From Otariodibacter oris (GTDB lineage: Bacteria > Pseudomonadota > Gammaproteobacteria > Enterobacterales > Pasteurellaceae): a stretch of 64,000 bases of DNA. The first letter of the stretch is position 1, and every line of letters starts with the position of its first letter. Made by a program: the position numbers and the translations under genes. Under the pieces are notes generated by a model that did not search any database, was not told the origin of the DNA, and saw only the letters and a list, made by a program, of their open reading frames with translations. Positions 9,803 through 19,325 of this stretch are shown piece by piece. The stretch lies in contig NZ_CP016604.1 of assembly GCF_009684715.1 (NCBI RefSeq), positions 883,262 through 947,261 on the forward strand, in the 5' to 3' direction.

Positions 9803-9839
9803 AAAAAATAGGGGTAGTGATTAACTACCCTATTTTTTT
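9803..9839 (+). terminator. Intrinsic terminator of hemCDXY
   Basis: AAAAAATAGGGGTAG and CTACCCTATTTTTTT pair around a TGATTAA loop (one G bulge) and end in seven T. It lies directly after the hemY stop. Confidence 0.8.
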
Positions 9840-9992
9840 GTACTAATTAACATATTTAAAAAAATTTTCCAGATAAAGTCATTCCATTGTAATCTCTTAA
9901 TACTATATTCAGATTAGGTCGTGTATTATTAGCTAGTTTATTAACGATAAGATTGAATAGTAGGGTTTTTAGACTATAAATTTTATAAAAAG

Positions 9993-10008
9993 ATGAACGA
10001 TTGTTCAT
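9993..10008. promoter_or_regulatory. TetR/AcrR-type palindromic operator candidate
   Basis: ATGAAC-GATT-GTTCAT is a perfect 6+6 inverted repeat, with flanking A and T tracts extending the symmetry. It lies 68 bp upstream of the efflux lipoprotein start. Operators of AcrR/TetR-like regulators of RND pumps often have this TGAAC...GTTCA form. No regulator gene is adjacent. Confidence 0.5.
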
Positions 10009-10075
10009 TTTATTCTAGTCGAAGTTGTGATTTTTCTTTAGAATAGGTTGAAAGTGTTAGGAGGAGCAAAATAAG

Positions 10076-11476
10076 ATGAAATTAACCAAATTTACCTTGT
10101 CTTTGGTTGCAATGGTTACCATAAGCGCTTGTACAAGTGGTCGGCAACAAGCATCATTAGAAGAAGCAAACAAAGAGCATCAAAGTTATCAGGAAATCAC
10201 AAAACAATATCAAATCAATGAAGAATGGTGGAAAGGATATAATGATCCTCAATTAGACCGTCTAGTTAATCAAGCATTAGAAAATAACGTTAATCTAGCT
10301 AAAGCTGCTATCGCTGTGAATATGGCATTGTATAATGCTAATCTAGTTGGAGCAAATTTAATTCCTTCATTCAATGCTAATGAACCTGTAGGAAGATCAT
10401 CGGCAACAAAAGGAATTGGTGAAAGCGATACAAGTATGATTTCTACCGGTACATCGAGAGTTAATCATCAATTAGGGTTCAACTTAAGCTATACCATAGA
10501 TCTTTGGGGTCGTTTAAGAGATAGTGCAAGTGCAGCAGAATGGGAAAAAGAAGCTACGGAACAAGATTTACAAGCGGCTCGTTTATCATTAATAAATGCT
10601 GTTGTGAGTAGCTATTATAATCTTGCTTATTATCATGATGCGATTGCGGTAACAGAAAAAAGCATTAAAGCCTATGAGCAAATTAATCGAATTTTAACTA
10701 ACCAATTCAGAGCAGGGTTGATTGATGAACTGAGTGTGGCTCAATCTCAACAATCTATTTTATCAGCAAGAAATACGATGATTAGCTTAAAATCAGCAGA
10801 AAAAATGGCCGATCAAATTTTACGTAATTTGTTAAATTTAGCACCAAGCCAACCGCTTGTTGCTCATTATCCAAATTTATCAAGTGTCAAACTACAAGGG
10901 GTTGATATCAATGTACCTGTTTCTGCTATTGCAAATCGACCAGATTTAAATGCTAGTTTGTATCGACTAAAAAGATCATTTAAAAATTTAAGTGCAATGG
11001 AAAAAAGTTGGTATCCAACCCTTACTCTTGGAGCAAGCCTATCTGCAAGCTCGTCAAAAGTCAGTGATATTGGTGATAATCCAGTAGCGGGCGGATTATT
11101 GTCTTTTTCTCTTCCTTTTTTAGATTGGAATCGAGTTAAAAATAATGTGAATTTGTCAGAAGAACAATATAAATTAGCTAGACTAGATTACACGCAAAAA
11201 ATTACCTCGGCATTGAATGAGATTGATGGTTATTACTACGCATATAATCAAGCAAAGGCAAGTTATTCTAATATGCGACAAAAGTATAATTATGATAGAA
11301 AGATTAGTAGTTACTATCAACAAAGATACGAGCAAGGTGTAACTGAGTTAAGAGTGTGGTTAAATGCATTAAATACAGAACGTGCATCAGAATTAGCATT
11401 ATTAGAAAATAAATATAACTTAATTAAAAATGAAAATGCGGTATACCAAGCTATGGCAGGAAAATATCAGCAATAA
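10076..11476 (+). CDS. TolC-like outer-membrane efflux lipoprotein (NodT/OprM family)
   Basis: 466 aa with a lipoprotein signal: a basic start, a hydrophobic core and the lipobox TISAC with the acylated Cys at residue 19. The mature part shows the two OEP repeats of OprM-type channels: EEWWKGYNDPQLDRLVNQALENN (about 53-75), the periplasmic helices, FNLSYTIDLWGRLRDS, the equatorial LNLAPSQPL segment, and the repeated SFSLPFLDWNRVKNNV. It forms the outer-membrane exit duct of an RND or MFS pump. No adaptor or pump gene is next to it, so it is an orphan here. Strong ribosome site AGGAGGA-type upstream. Confidence 0.9.
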   Translation: MKLTKFTLSLVAMVTISACTSGRQQASLEEANKEHQSYQEITKQYQINEEWWKGYNDPQLDRLVNQALENNVNLAKAAIAVNMALYNANLVGANLIPSFNANEPVGRSSATKGIGESDTSMISTGTSRVNHQLGFNLSYTIDLWGRLRDSASAAEWEKEATEQDLQAARLSLINAVVSSYYNLAYYHDAIAVTEKSIKAYEQINRILTNQFRAGLIDELSVAQSQQSILSARNTMISLKSAEKMADQILRNLLNLAPSQPLVAHYPNLSSVKLQGVDINVPVSAIANRPDLNASLYRLKRSFKNLSAMEKSWYPTLTLGASLSASSSKVSDIGDNPVAGGLLSFSLPFLDWNRVKNNVNLSEEQYKLARLDYTQKITSALNEIDGYYYAYNQAKASYSNMRQKYNYDRKISSYYQQRYEQGVTELRVWLNALNTERASELALLENKYNLIKNENAVYQAMAGKYQQ

Positions 11477-11495
11477 TTCATTTTAAACAGACGCT

Positions 11496-11551
11496 AAAGC
11501 GGTAGGATATCAGGCTATTTTTGCAAAAATATGCTAGGATCTTACCGCTTT
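11496..11551. terminator. Inverted uptake-signal hairpin terminator
   Basis: AAAGCGGTA at 11496 and TACCGCTTT ending at 11551 flank an imperfect stem (GGATATCAGGC / GCTAGGATC) with a central TTTTTGCAAAAA. Follows the efflux gene and precedes thiI. Confidence 0.6.
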
Positions 11552-11588
11552 CTTGTTGATTAATATTCACTTAACAAAAAAACTATTT

Positions 11589-13037
11589 ATGAAATTCATT
11601 ATTAAACTTTTTCCTGAAATCATGATTAAAAGTGATTCAGTGCGTAAACGCTTTATCAAAATCTTAACCTCTAATATTCGTAATGTACTTACTAAAGAAA
11701 TTCCAGATGTTGCGGTTGTTCGTCATTGGGATTTTATTGAGGTACGAGTCAAGTCAGAAGATGATATGCCAGATACATTAGATTTATTACAACGAATACC
11801 CGGTATTCATCATATTTTACAAGTGGAAGAAACCCCTTTTACGTCATTACACGATATTTTTGAACAAACTTATTTAGCCGTTAAAGATCAGCTAGAAAAT
11901 AAGACTTTTTCTGTACGTGCGCGTCGTAAAGGTAAACACGATTTTAGCTCACTAGATATAGAGCGTTATGTTGGCGGTGGGTTAAATCAACGCATTGAAT
12001 CAGCGAAAGTAAAATTAAAGAATCCTGACGTCACAGTCCGTATTGATATTGATCAGGATAAAATGTTGCTGATTAAAGCCCGTCATGAAGGAATTGGTGG
12101 CTATCCTATTGGCACACAAGAAGATGTGTTATCGCTTATTTCTGGTGGGTTTGATTCGGGTGTGTCTAGCTATATGTTGATTCGTCGTGGATCTCGAGTG
12201 CATTATTGTTTCTTCAATCTTGGTGGAGCAGCTCACGAAATTGGTGTAAAGCAAATGGCTTACCATATTTGGAGTCGTTACAGCACTTCCCACAAAGTCC
12301 GTTTTATTGCGATCAATTTTGAAAACGTGGTCGGTGAAATCCTAGAGAAAGTCGATAATGGGCAAATGGGCGTAATTTTAAAACGTATGATGGTTAGAGC
12401 CGCAAGTAAAATTGCACAGCGATTTGATATTCAAGGTATTGTAACGGGTGAGGCATTGGGGCAAGTTTCTAGCCAAACATTAACCAACTTACGAATGATC
12501 GATAACGCATCGGATACACTAGTATTACGTCCATTAATTACACACGATAAAGAGAAAATTATTGCAATGGCGAAAATGATTGGTACAGATGATATCGCCA
12601 AATCAATGCCAGAGTTTTGTGGTGTGATTTCTAAAAATCCGACAGTAAAAGCAGTAGAAAGTAAGATTTTAGAAGAAGAAGCCCATTTCGATTTTGATAT
12701 TTTAGAGCAAGCCGTAGCCAATGCGAATTTCTTAGATATTAGAGAGATTGCTCAAGAAACAGAGAGAGAAGTGGTGTCAGTTGAGACAACCTCTGAACTT
12801 GCTGAAAATGATATTATCATTGATATTCGTAGCCCAGAAGAAGTAGAAGAAAGCCCATTCTCACTTGATGGTGTAGAGGTCAAACTTTTACCATTCTACA
12901 AATTATCAAGCCATTTCCAATTTTTAGATCAGGATAAAAACTATTTACTTTATTGCCAACGTGGAGTGATGAGTAAATTGCAAGCGCTGTACTTAAAAGA
13001 GAGTGGTTTCACGAATGTAAAAGTTTTTAAGGCATAA
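11589..13037 (+). CDS. thiI: tRNA 4-thiouridine synthase / thiazole sulfur carrier ThiI
   Basis: 482 aa from the ATG at 11589 ([15 protein letters not shown]), matching the E. coli length; the frame is open to 11553 but those residues are not conserved. Domain order: NFLD, THUMP (about 60-165), the PP-loop ATP-pyrophosphatase with [16 protein letters not shown] (about 180), the Cys of [16 protein letters not shown] (about 345), and a C-terminal rhodanese with [11 protein letters not shown] holding the persulfide Cys. The rhodanese is needed for both s4U in tRNA and thiazole sulfur. With no thiazole genes seen here, the tRNA role is certain and the thiamine role open. Confidence 0.96.
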   Translation: MKFIIKLFPEIMIKSDSVRKRFIKILTSNIRNVLTKEIPDVAVVRHWDFIEVRVKSEDDMPDTLDLLQRIPGIHHILQVEETPFTSLHDIFEQTYLAVKDQLENKTFSVRARRKGKHDFSSLDIERYVGGGLNQRIESAKVKLKNPDVTVRIDIDQDKMLLIKARHEGIGGYPIGTQEDVLSLISGGFDSGVSSYMLIRRGSRVHYCFFNLGGAAHEIGVKQMAYHIWSRYSTSHKVRFIAINFENVVGEILEKVDNGQMGVILKRMMVRAASKIAQRFDIQGIVTGEALGQVSSQTLTNLRMIDNASDTLVLRPLITHDKEKIIAMAKMIGTDDIAKSMPEFCGVISKNPTVKAVESKILEEEAHFDFDILEQAVANANFLDIREIAQETEREVVSVETTSELAENDIIIDIRSPEEVEESPFSLDGVEVKLLPFYKLSSHFQFLDQDKNYLLYCQRGVMSKLQALYLKESGFTNVKVFKA

Positions 13038-13154
13038 CATAGACTATCTTAAAAGATATTTAGAATATTTATGAGTATTGTGAGAATGTTTCTACTATTT
13101 TTATAATTGTGGCTCACTCTTTTTATTATAGATTACAGTTTCCGTATCTCATTT

Positions 13155-13230
13155 AGGGGTCATATAACCACATTCTTTCGAAGAAAGGTAAATATATCCT
13201 CCTTTCTATATGTGGCATGTTATGAAATTG
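13155..13230. other. Nested inverted-repeat element downstream of thiI
   Basis: CCACAT (13168-13173) pairs with ATGTGG (13210-13215), and inside it AGAAAGG pairs with CCTTTCT. Partial outer pairing (CATATAAC with GTTATG) extends it. The rest of the 13038-13286 gap is AT-rich with no open reading frame that I would support. The function is unknown; it could be an mRNA 3' structure or a relic of a small repeat. Confidence 0.4.
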
Positions 13231-13286
13231 GGTGGAGTTAAGTTATTAGGATAGTTGGTATTCTATTCCTATTTTAATGTTTTTGA

Positions 13287-13346
13287 TACAAGCGGTAAGT
13301 TGCCACCCATTTTTTGTAAAAAATGGGTGGCAACTTACCGCTTGTA
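13287..13346. terminator. 60-bp perfect palindrome made of two uptake signals; ycaO terminator
   Basis: Two 29-bp arms are perfectly complementary around a 2-nt centre. Each arm begins with TACAAGCGGTAAGTTGCC (or its complement). On the minus strand it follows the ycaO stop by 8 nt. It contains the full ACAAGCGGT uptake core on both strands and should act as an intrinsic terminator. No gene on the plus strand needs it except thiI, 250 bp upstream. Confidence 0.75.
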
Positions 13347-13354
13347 TAGGTTGA

Positions 13355-15115
13355 TTAGCGAGAGATTGGGTTCACTTTCGCTTTTTGTAATTTTTGGTAG
13401 GCAGCTAGTAATTTATTGTGTGCTTGTAAGTTGGCTAAACTCTCATCACTGGCTTGTAATCCGTAGAATGGATTGCCACCTGTTACCGCAGACCACGCTG
13501 AATTTACTGCTTGTTTGCCATACATTTTTTCAAAAACCGATTGATATTGTTTTGGTTGGCGAGCATCATCTAAGAATAATTCAATAGAATGAATCAAACA
13601 GCGATAGTAATTATTGCGTTCTGCACTGAACACACTGGCATTCATATTCGCTGTCCAGTTCGCCCAATCTAATGCTTCTTCAAGATTGCCAAGGGCTAAA
13701 TGTAGCATTGATTTTAATTCGCCAATACGTAAGGTTTGCATTGCAGATCCTTTCTCTGCCACGATACCCAAAAACTCACGGACACGTGTCATATCATCAA
13801 TACTTTGTTCATCTAATTCATCTAGCAACTCTTGATAGGTTGCTTTGTCGTGATGGAAATGCGGTAAGTCTAAGAGAATTTCTCGCCAGTCCATACCCAT
13901 ATTATTATTAGCATAGATGAGGTCATCCGCAGGGTAAATATTTGACATACCCGGTGCAAGAATACGGCAAGCGTAAACTCCAAGATGTTCATAATCCATA
14001 ATATAGACTTCTTGTTTATGTTTATTGAAGATTGCCATTAGATTGCTAAATTCTTGCTCTGTTGAACCAGAGAAATCCCAATGTACAAATGGATAATCGG
14101 CATCAGATTTGAAGAGATCCCACGAAATCAGACCGCTTGAGTCAATAAAATGGGTTTCTAAATTTGCATGGTCGGCAACATCATCATTGTTAAATGATGG
14201 TGGCGCGAAAACATCTAAATCTTTTAAGCTTCGACCTTGCAATAATTCCGTAACGGTTCTTTCAAATGCGACTTGGAAATGCGGATGCGCACCAAAAGAG
14301 GCAAAACAAGTGCCATTTTGTGGGTTGAGTAAAATAACACAAATCACTGGGAATTCGCCACCGAGTGATGCGTCATAACAAAGAATCGGAAAACCTTCGG
14401 CTTCTAATTTTTCAATCGCAGCTTTGATTGTTGGATAACCATCAATCACACTTGGTGGGATTTCAGGTAAGCTAATTGCTTCACTGATGATACGATTTTT
14501 CACAAAACGCTCAAAGACTTCCGAAAGCCCTTGTACTCGAGCTTCGTTTTTGGTGTTACCCGCAGACATTCCATTCGATACAAATAAATTAGAAACGATA
14601 CTTTGAGGAATGTATACGGTTTCGTTATCTGATTGGCGAGTATAAGGTAAGGCAACGATACCACGTTCGTAATTACCCGATTGTAGATCGACTAATAAAT
14701 CTGGGGTTAAATCGCCATTTGGATCGAAGTAATTGCGTAGGAATGGATCTAAAATACCTTGTGGTAAGGTTTCTTCATCTTCAATTTCAAACCATTTTTC
14801 AGTCGGATAATGCACAAATTCGCTATTGGCAATATCTTGACCTAAATAAAAATCAGACCAGAAATAATTGGTGGATAAACGTTCAAAATATTCGCCTAAT
14901 GCAGAGGCTAATGCTGCTTTTTGTGTTGCGCCTTTCCCATTACTAAAACATTGTGGGCAATCAACATCACGAATATGCACAGACCAGACATTTGGTACAG
15001 GATTGAGCCAAGATGCTTCTTCAATATTGAAACCTAGATTTTTTAATTTTGTTTGAAAGTTTGAAATACTGTCTTCAAGAGCAGCATCTTTTCCGATAAT
15101 AAAAGTTTGTTGCAT
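13355..15115 (-). CDS. ycaO: YcaO, S12 methylthiotransferase accessory cyclodehydratase-family protein
   Basis: 586 aa, matching E. coli YcaO. The N-terminal ATP-binding YcaO domain has GKGATQKAALASALGEYFERLSTNYFW (about 82-108, ATP/Mg-binding Glu residues), SNGMSAGNTKNEARVQGLSEVFERFVKN (about 178-205, second Glu set) and the C-terminal TPR-like region ending in PISR. YcaO supports beta-methylthiolation of ribosomal protein S12 by RimO. It is monocistronic, divergent from sspA, and ends at the palindromic terminator. No peptide precursor gene is seen, so a RiPP role is unlikely. Confidence 0.92.
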   Translation of the reverse strand: MQQTFIIGKDAALEDSISNFQTKLKNLGFNIEEASWLNPVPNVWSVHIRDVDCPQCFSNGKGATQKAALASALGEYFERLSTNYFWSDFYLGQDIANSEFVHYPTEKWFEIEDEETLPQGILDPFLRNYFDPNGDLTPDLLVDLQSGNYERGIVALPYTRQSDNETVYIPQSIVSNLFVSNGMSAGNTKNEARVQGLSEVFERFVKNRIISEAISLPEIPPSVIDGYPTIKAAIEKLEAEGFPILCYDASLGGEFPVICVILLNPQNGTCFASFGAHPHFQVAFERTVTELLQGRSLKDLDVFAPPSFNNDDVADHANLETHFIDSSGLISWDLFKSDADYPFVHWDFSGSTEQEFSNLMAIFNKHKQEVYIMDYEHLGVYACRILAPGMSNIYPADDLIYANNNMGMDWREILLDLPHFHHDKATYQELLDELDEQSIDDMTRVREFLGIVAEKGSAMQTLRIGELKSMLHLALGNLEEALDWANWTANMNASVFSAERNNYYRCLIHSIELFLDDARQPKQYQSVFEKMYGKQAVNSAWSAVTGGNPFYGLQASDESLANLQAHNKLLAAYQKLQKAKVNPISR

Positions 15116-15299
15116 TATAAAATTCTCGAAATGTTAAATTTGGGGCGGAATTATCATATAACTGCTTCAATAAGTACAATAATTTCATTAACTTTCTAGT
15201 GCATAAGTCACGATTTGTATTAAATAGGGCTATTATTGGCGGATCAAGATGTGGTAAAATTACAAGATTATTGAGATCTATAATTATTGGGAGAATAAA

Positions 15300-15941
15300 A
15301 TGACGAACGCAAATAAACGTTCCGTACCAACACTTTTTTCAGAGAAAAGTGATATATACAGCCATCAGGTTCGTATCGTTTTAGCAGAAAAAGGAGTTGC
15401 TTATGAAATTGAGAATATTACCCCAGATCTTATTTCTGAAGATTTAATGGAAGTTAATCCTAGAGGTACAATCCCAACATTAATTGATCGTGATTTAGTT
15501 TTATCAAATGCGCGTATCATTATGGAATATTTGGATGAAAGATTTCCGCATCCGCCATTGATGCCTGTATACCCTGTTTTACGTGCACAATGCCGCTTAA
15601 ATATGCATCGTATCCAAAATGATTGGTTCACTTTGATTGATATTATTGATAAAGATCCAACTACGGATAATGCGAAAAAACTGCTTAATCAATTACGTGA
15701 AGAAATCTTATCATTAGGTCCAGTATTTGCCGATACGCAGTATTTCTTAAGTGATGACTTCAGCTTAGTGGACTGCTATGTTGCACCATTATTATGGAAA
15801 ATGCACACTCTAGGCGTTGAATTTACTGGAGCAGGAAGTAAAGCGGTTAAAACTTATATGACTCGCGTATTTAAGCGTGATAGCTTTACACAATCAATTG
15901 GTGGAAGTGCACCGAAACATTTAATGGATGAGAAAGAGTAA
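15300..15941 (+). CDS. sspA: Stringent starvation protein A
   Basis: 213 aa GST-fold protein that binds RNA polymerase. The thioredoxin-like N-half carries SVPTLFSEKSDIYSHQVRIVLAEKG and NPRGTIPTLIDRDLVL (the conserved Pro-rich pocket); the C-half is alpha-helical. It lacks the Ser/Tyr catalytic arrangement of an active GST, as is usual for SspA. The ATG overlaps the next gene's start by one base (TAATG), coupling it to sspB. In Pasteurellaceae and enterics the sspAB pair is conserved. Confidence 0.94.
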   Translation: MTNANKRSVPTLFSEKSDIYSHQVRIVLAEKGVAYEIENITPDLISEDLMEVNPRGTIPTLIDRDLVLSNARIIMEYLDERFPHPPLMPVYPVLRAQCRLNMHRIQNDWFTLIDIIDKDPTTDNAKKLLNQLREEILSLGPVFADTQYFLSDDFSLVDCYVAPLLWKMHTLGVEFTGAGSKAVKTYMTRVFKRDSFTQSIGGSAPKHLMDEKE

Positions 15942-16360
15942 TGAAACCATTACGTCCTTACCTTTATCACGCTTACTATAATTGGCTGGTTGATAATGAT
16001 CATACGCCTTATTTGTTGGTCAATGCAGACTATCCAGACGTAGATGTGCCGACAGAATTTGTACGGGAAGGGAAGATTATTCTTAACGTTTCACCACGCT
16101 CTATTGGGCAATATAATGTGACTGATGAATTCATCAGTTTTAATGCACGTTTCCAAGGTATGCTAAGGGATATTTATGTACCGTTTGGTGCTGCTGAGGC
16201 AATTTATGCGCAAGAAACGGGCGATGGGGTAATGTTCCAAGCTGAACCGTTTTATAGTGAAGAAAATTATCTCGCTAGAGCGAAACAAGACGTTGTGAGT
16301 GAAGATAAACCTAAAAAAGTCACTAAGCGAAAAGCGAGCCATTTAAAAATAGTGAAATAA
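15941..16360 (+). CDS. sspB: ClpXP adaptor SspB
   Basis: 139 aa adaptor that delivers ssrA-tagged proteins to ClpXP. The conserved core is RPYLYHAYYNWLVDN, TPYLLVNADYPDVDVP, EGKIILNVSPRSIGQY and FQGMLRDIYVPFGAAEAIYAQE (substrate groove). A flexible linker follows, then the C-terminal HLKIVK, which corresponds to the ClpX-binding XB peptide of E. coli SspB. Its start codon overlaps the sspA stop by one base. The key features are intact. Confidence 0.95.
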   Translation: MKPLRPYLYHAYYNWLVDNDHTPYLLVNADYPDVDVPTEFVREGKIILNVSPRSIGQYNVTDEFISFNARFQGMLRDIYVPFGAAEAIYAQETGDGVMFQAEPFYSEENYLARAKQDVVSEDKPKKVTKRKASHLKIVK

Positions 16361-16394
16361 TGTATTAGATTACGTTTTAATAAAGTGATAAGCG

Positions 16395-16440
16395 AAAATG
16401 TTGCTAATGACAGATTGTGATTAGCAACATTTTTTATTTT
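16395..16440. terminator. Bidirectional terminator between sspB and ybfF
   Basis: AAAATGTTGCTAAT (16395-16408) and ATTAGCAACATTTT (16420-16433) form a 14-bp perfect stem, with a T-run on the plus side and an A/T tail on the other, between convergent genes. Confidence 0.8.
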
Positions 16441-16446
16441 CACCAT

Positions 16447-17244
16447 TTACTCTACACTTTTGTCTAGAAATTTTTTTATTGCTCGAATGACGTTATCAGG
16501 CTTTTCTGCATGGAGCCAATGCCCAGTGTTACTAATAACAAAAAAACTAGCTTGGGGAAATTGGTCAAGAATAGTTTGTGTATCTTTTTCTTGCAGGTAA
16601 TCAGAGAGTTCACCTTTAATGAAAAGGGTTGGTTTATTGACTAACACAGGTTGCCAGCCCATTAAATTATCGTAATTATTTTTTAAACTAGTTAAGTTGA
16701 ATTTGAATGATTCTGGGGCATTTGGGTCAAAAGATTTCAGCATAAATTGTTGAACCCCTTCCATTTTAATGCCGACTGAAATCGATTCTTTCGCCTCTTG
16801 GCGATTGGCTGGTTTTTTATCTCTGACGGCAAATAATCCTTTAAATACCGCATCATGATGATTTTCTTTATAGGCAACAGGAGCCATATCTAGAATGATG
16901 AGTTTATCTACTCGATTTGGTGCGGCATTAGCAAGAGCCATTGCTGCTTTCCCACCCATAGAATGTCCAATAACAATCGCATTACTAATATCAAGAGAAG
17001 TGAGAACAGCTTCGAGATCTTTGGCTATCAGATCGTAATTCATTTCATCAGAATGGAATGAAAGTCCATGATTTCGGAGGTCAATTTGTAAAATATTATA
17101 GTCATCGGAAAAAGCCCTTGCGATAACGCCTAAGTTATTTAGATCACCAAATAATCCGTGGAGTAATACCATTGTTTGTGCTAGATTTTTTGCTGGAACA
17201 GTTGCTTTTTTGTATTGATAATGCAGTAATGTATTTTCTGTCAT
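16447..17244 (-). CDS. ybfF: Alpha/beta-hydrolase esterase, YbfF-like
   Basis: About 265 aa. The start at 17244 (MTENTLLHYQ) has a cleaner context than the ATG at 17253. Alpha/beta-hydrolase signs: MVLLHGLFGDLNNLGV (oxyanion region), the nucleophile elbow IVIGHSMGGKAAMALA (Ser in GHSMG, about 94), an Asp near IKGELSDY, and the catalytic His in ISNTGHWLHAEKP. E. coli YbfF hydrolyses acyl-CoA and esters. It is divergent from seqA, the same neighbour as in E. coli, which supports orthology. The natural substrate is unknown. Confidence 0.88.
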   Translation of the reverse strand: MTENTLLHYQYKKATVPAKNLAQTMVLLHGLFGDLNNLGVIARAFSDDYNILQIDLRNHGLSFHSDEMNYDLIAKDLEAVLTSLDISNAIVIGHSMGGKAAMALANAAPNRVDKLIILDMAPVAYKENHHDAVFKGLFAVRDKKPANRQEAKESISVGIKMEGVQQFMLKSFDPNAPESFKFNLTSLKNNYDNLMGWQPVLVNKPTLFIKGELSDYLQEKDTQTILDQFPQASFFVISNTGHWLHAEKPDNVIRAIKKFLDKSVE

Positions 17245-17355
17245 AATATTCACTTATTTTTAACTAAAATATTCGATCAAGATCCTGTAAATTGGATCCG
17301 AAATGCGTATAATGCCTAGAATTTTTAGGTAATCAAGACATTTTAGGAGAAACAG

Positions 17356-17916
17356 ATGAAAACAATTGAAGTTGATGATGAATTATATCATTACATTGCC
17401 AGTCGTACTCAAGCAATTGGCGAAAGTGCATCAGATATTTTGCGTCGTTTGTTACGTTTACCTGCTTCACCTCAGCCATTCGTACTTGTGCAAGAAAATA
17501 TGATCGATGAATTAAAAGATCTCGCAAAATTACCCAAGAATAAAAAAGCGTTGAGTAATCAGGAAAAAATTATTAATCGAGTAGAATTTGTTTTAACATC
17601 ATCACAATTTAATGATGAAAAAAAAGTGGTTAATCGTTTTTTACAGATGCTTTCGGCACTATATCTTGCTAATTCAGATGAGTTTTCTCATGCAACAGTT
17701 AAAGTTCAAGGCAGTGAACGTATTTATTTTGCTAAAGATAAAGAAATTATATTAGCAACAGGAAGTAGTGTTAAAGCAAAACAAATACCAGAATCGCCAT
17801 TTTGGGTAATTACTAATAATAATACCGAGCGTAAAGGAATTATTTTAGAAGGTATTATGGATGAAATGGGGTTACCAGAAGAGCTTATCAAACGTGTAAA
17901 GAGCGCATTAGGATAA
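17356..17916 (+). CDS. seqA: SeqA, negative regulator of replication initiation
   Basis: 186 aa protein that binds hemimethylated GATC sites and sequesters oriC. The N-terminal oligomerisation module [31 protein letters not shown] covers 1-35. After a linker, the C-terminal DNA-binding domain ends in [22 protein letters not shown] (about 149-170), which holds the Asn/Thr/Arg residues that read methylated GATC. It implies that the host has Dam methylase. Good ribosome site TTTAGGAGAAAC. Its stop TAA shares one base with the menE ATG. Confidence 0.96.
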   Translation: [186 protein letters not shown]

Positions 17917-19325
17917 TGGACTTTAAGTTTTCTTCTTTTCCAATAAAGCATTGGGCAGAATTCAGGTCCTCTGAAGTCGCTGTAAACTGGAAAAAAGGGA
18001 CGGATCTTTTATTTTCTGATATACCACAGCAAATTACTTGGAAAAAATTATCTCAGATGATTTCCCAAGCGGTTACTTTACTTCAACAAAATGGAGCAAC
18101 ACCACAGGGAATCGTTGCTTATTCCGGCCATCATCGATTGGTTGGGTTATTGTGCTATTTAGCTACGATAACCATGGGAAGCAAAATTTTAATGCTCAAC
18201 CCAAGTATGTCAGAAATTCAGCGGGGAGATATCTTATCTGATTTTGCAAATGTAGTATTGATAACCGATCAACATTTTGCACAATTTCCTGCTAATCTGA
18301 CCGCTTGTGATAGTTCGCAATATGCACCTAATTTACCTGCCACAATGACATTAACTTCAGGGTCAACGGGGAAACCTAAAGCGGTTGTGCATTCTATTCA
18401 AAACCACTTAGAAAATGCCTATGGTGTGTGTCAATTGATGGATTTTACGGCATCTGACAGTTGGTTACTTAGTCTCCCTTTATTTCACGTATCAGGACAA
18501 GGGATTATTTGGCGTTGGTTGTTAATGGGGGCGACATTATCAATAGTGGAAGATAAGCGAGATTTTTGGACAGTATTGAGTACAGTTACGCACGCTTCTT
18601 TAGTCACAACACAACTTCAGCGTTATTTATTGCAAAAAGAATTTTTACCTCAACATATACAGAAAATTTTATTAGGTGGAAGTGCGATTCCCCCAGAACT
18701 AATTACTCAAGCCCAAGAAAATCAAATAGAGACTTACGTTGGTTATGGGATGACTGAAATGGCATCAACCATTTGTGCTGTAAAATCTGAAATTGATAAT
18801 GTCGGTTTACCTTTATGGGGCAGAGAAGTTAGAATTGTTGATGATGAAATTTGGGTTAGAGGTGCAGGTTTAGCATTAGGTTATTGGCTTAAAGAAAATA
18901 TTGTTTCTCTAGTGAATGAAAATGGGTGGTTGGTGACTAAAGATCGTGGGCATTGGAATGAACAAGGGAAGCTAGTCGTTGATGGACGCACCGATAATGT
19001 GTTTATATCGGGTGGGGAAAATATTCAGCCTGAAGAAATTGAACGAATTCTATTTCAATCATGTCTTATTTATCAGGCGATAGTATTACCAACAGAAGAT
19101 ACTGAATTTGGCTTTAGGCCTGTCGCAGTGGTTGATTTTATTTCTGAATTTAGTCCACAAGCGGTTAGATCGTTACAATCTTTTGCATCTGAACGGTTAG
19201 AAAAATTCAAGTTACCGATTAAATATATTCCGTTGGATCGAGAGAAATGGAAAAATTTAGGCATAAAAATTTCGCGAAAACAATTGCAATTGGACATTAA
19301 CAATAGGTATTTAAAGAATGTTTAA
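17916..19325 (+). CDS. menE: o-Succinylbenzoate-CoA ligase MenE
   Basis: 469 aa acyl-adenylating ligase of menaquinone synthesis. The AMP-binding P-loop is TLTSGSTGKPKAVVHS (about 144-159). A8-type motifs are YVGYGMTEMAS, KDRGHWNEQGKLVVDGRTDNVFISGGENIQPEEIE, and a C-terminal KxxxK-like KISRKQL. Menaquinone is the respiratory quinone for anaerobic growth in this family. Starts on the last base of seqA's stop and overlaps the next gene by 8 bases, so seqA-menE-mscK-aroC is probably one transcript. Confidence 0.94.
   Translation: MDFKFSSFPIKHWAEFRSSEVAVNWKKGTDLLFSDIPQQITWKKLSQMISQAVTLLQQNGATPQGIVAYSGHHRLVGLLCYLATITMGSKILMLNPSMSEIQRGDILSDFANVVLITDQHFAQFPANLTACDSSQYAPNLPATMTLTSGSTGKPKAVVHSIQNHLENAYGVCQLMDFTASDSWLLSLPLFHVSGQGIIWRWLLMGATLSIVEDKRDFWTVLSTVTHASLVTTQLQRYLLQKEFLPQHIQKILLGGSAIPPELITQAQENQIETYVGYGMTEMASTICAVKSEIDNVGLPLWGREVRIVDDEIWVRGAGLALGYWLKENIVSLVNENGWLVTKDRGHWNEQGKLVVDGRTDNVFISGGENIQPEEIERILFQSCLIYQAIVLPTEDTEFGFRPVAVVDFISEFSPQAVRSLQSFASERLEKFKLPIKYIPLDREKWKNLGIKISRKQLQLDINNRYLKNV

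Noticed and set aside
13255-13911. Plus-strand frames across the ycaO end and terminator palindrome
   Set aside because: They overlap the conserved ycaO gene and the palindrome, and lack ribosome sites.
13355-15115. YcaO as a RiPP cyclodehydratase system
   Set aside because: Domain layout and length match the housekeeping YcaO, and no precursor peptide, dehydrogenase or transporter is nearby.
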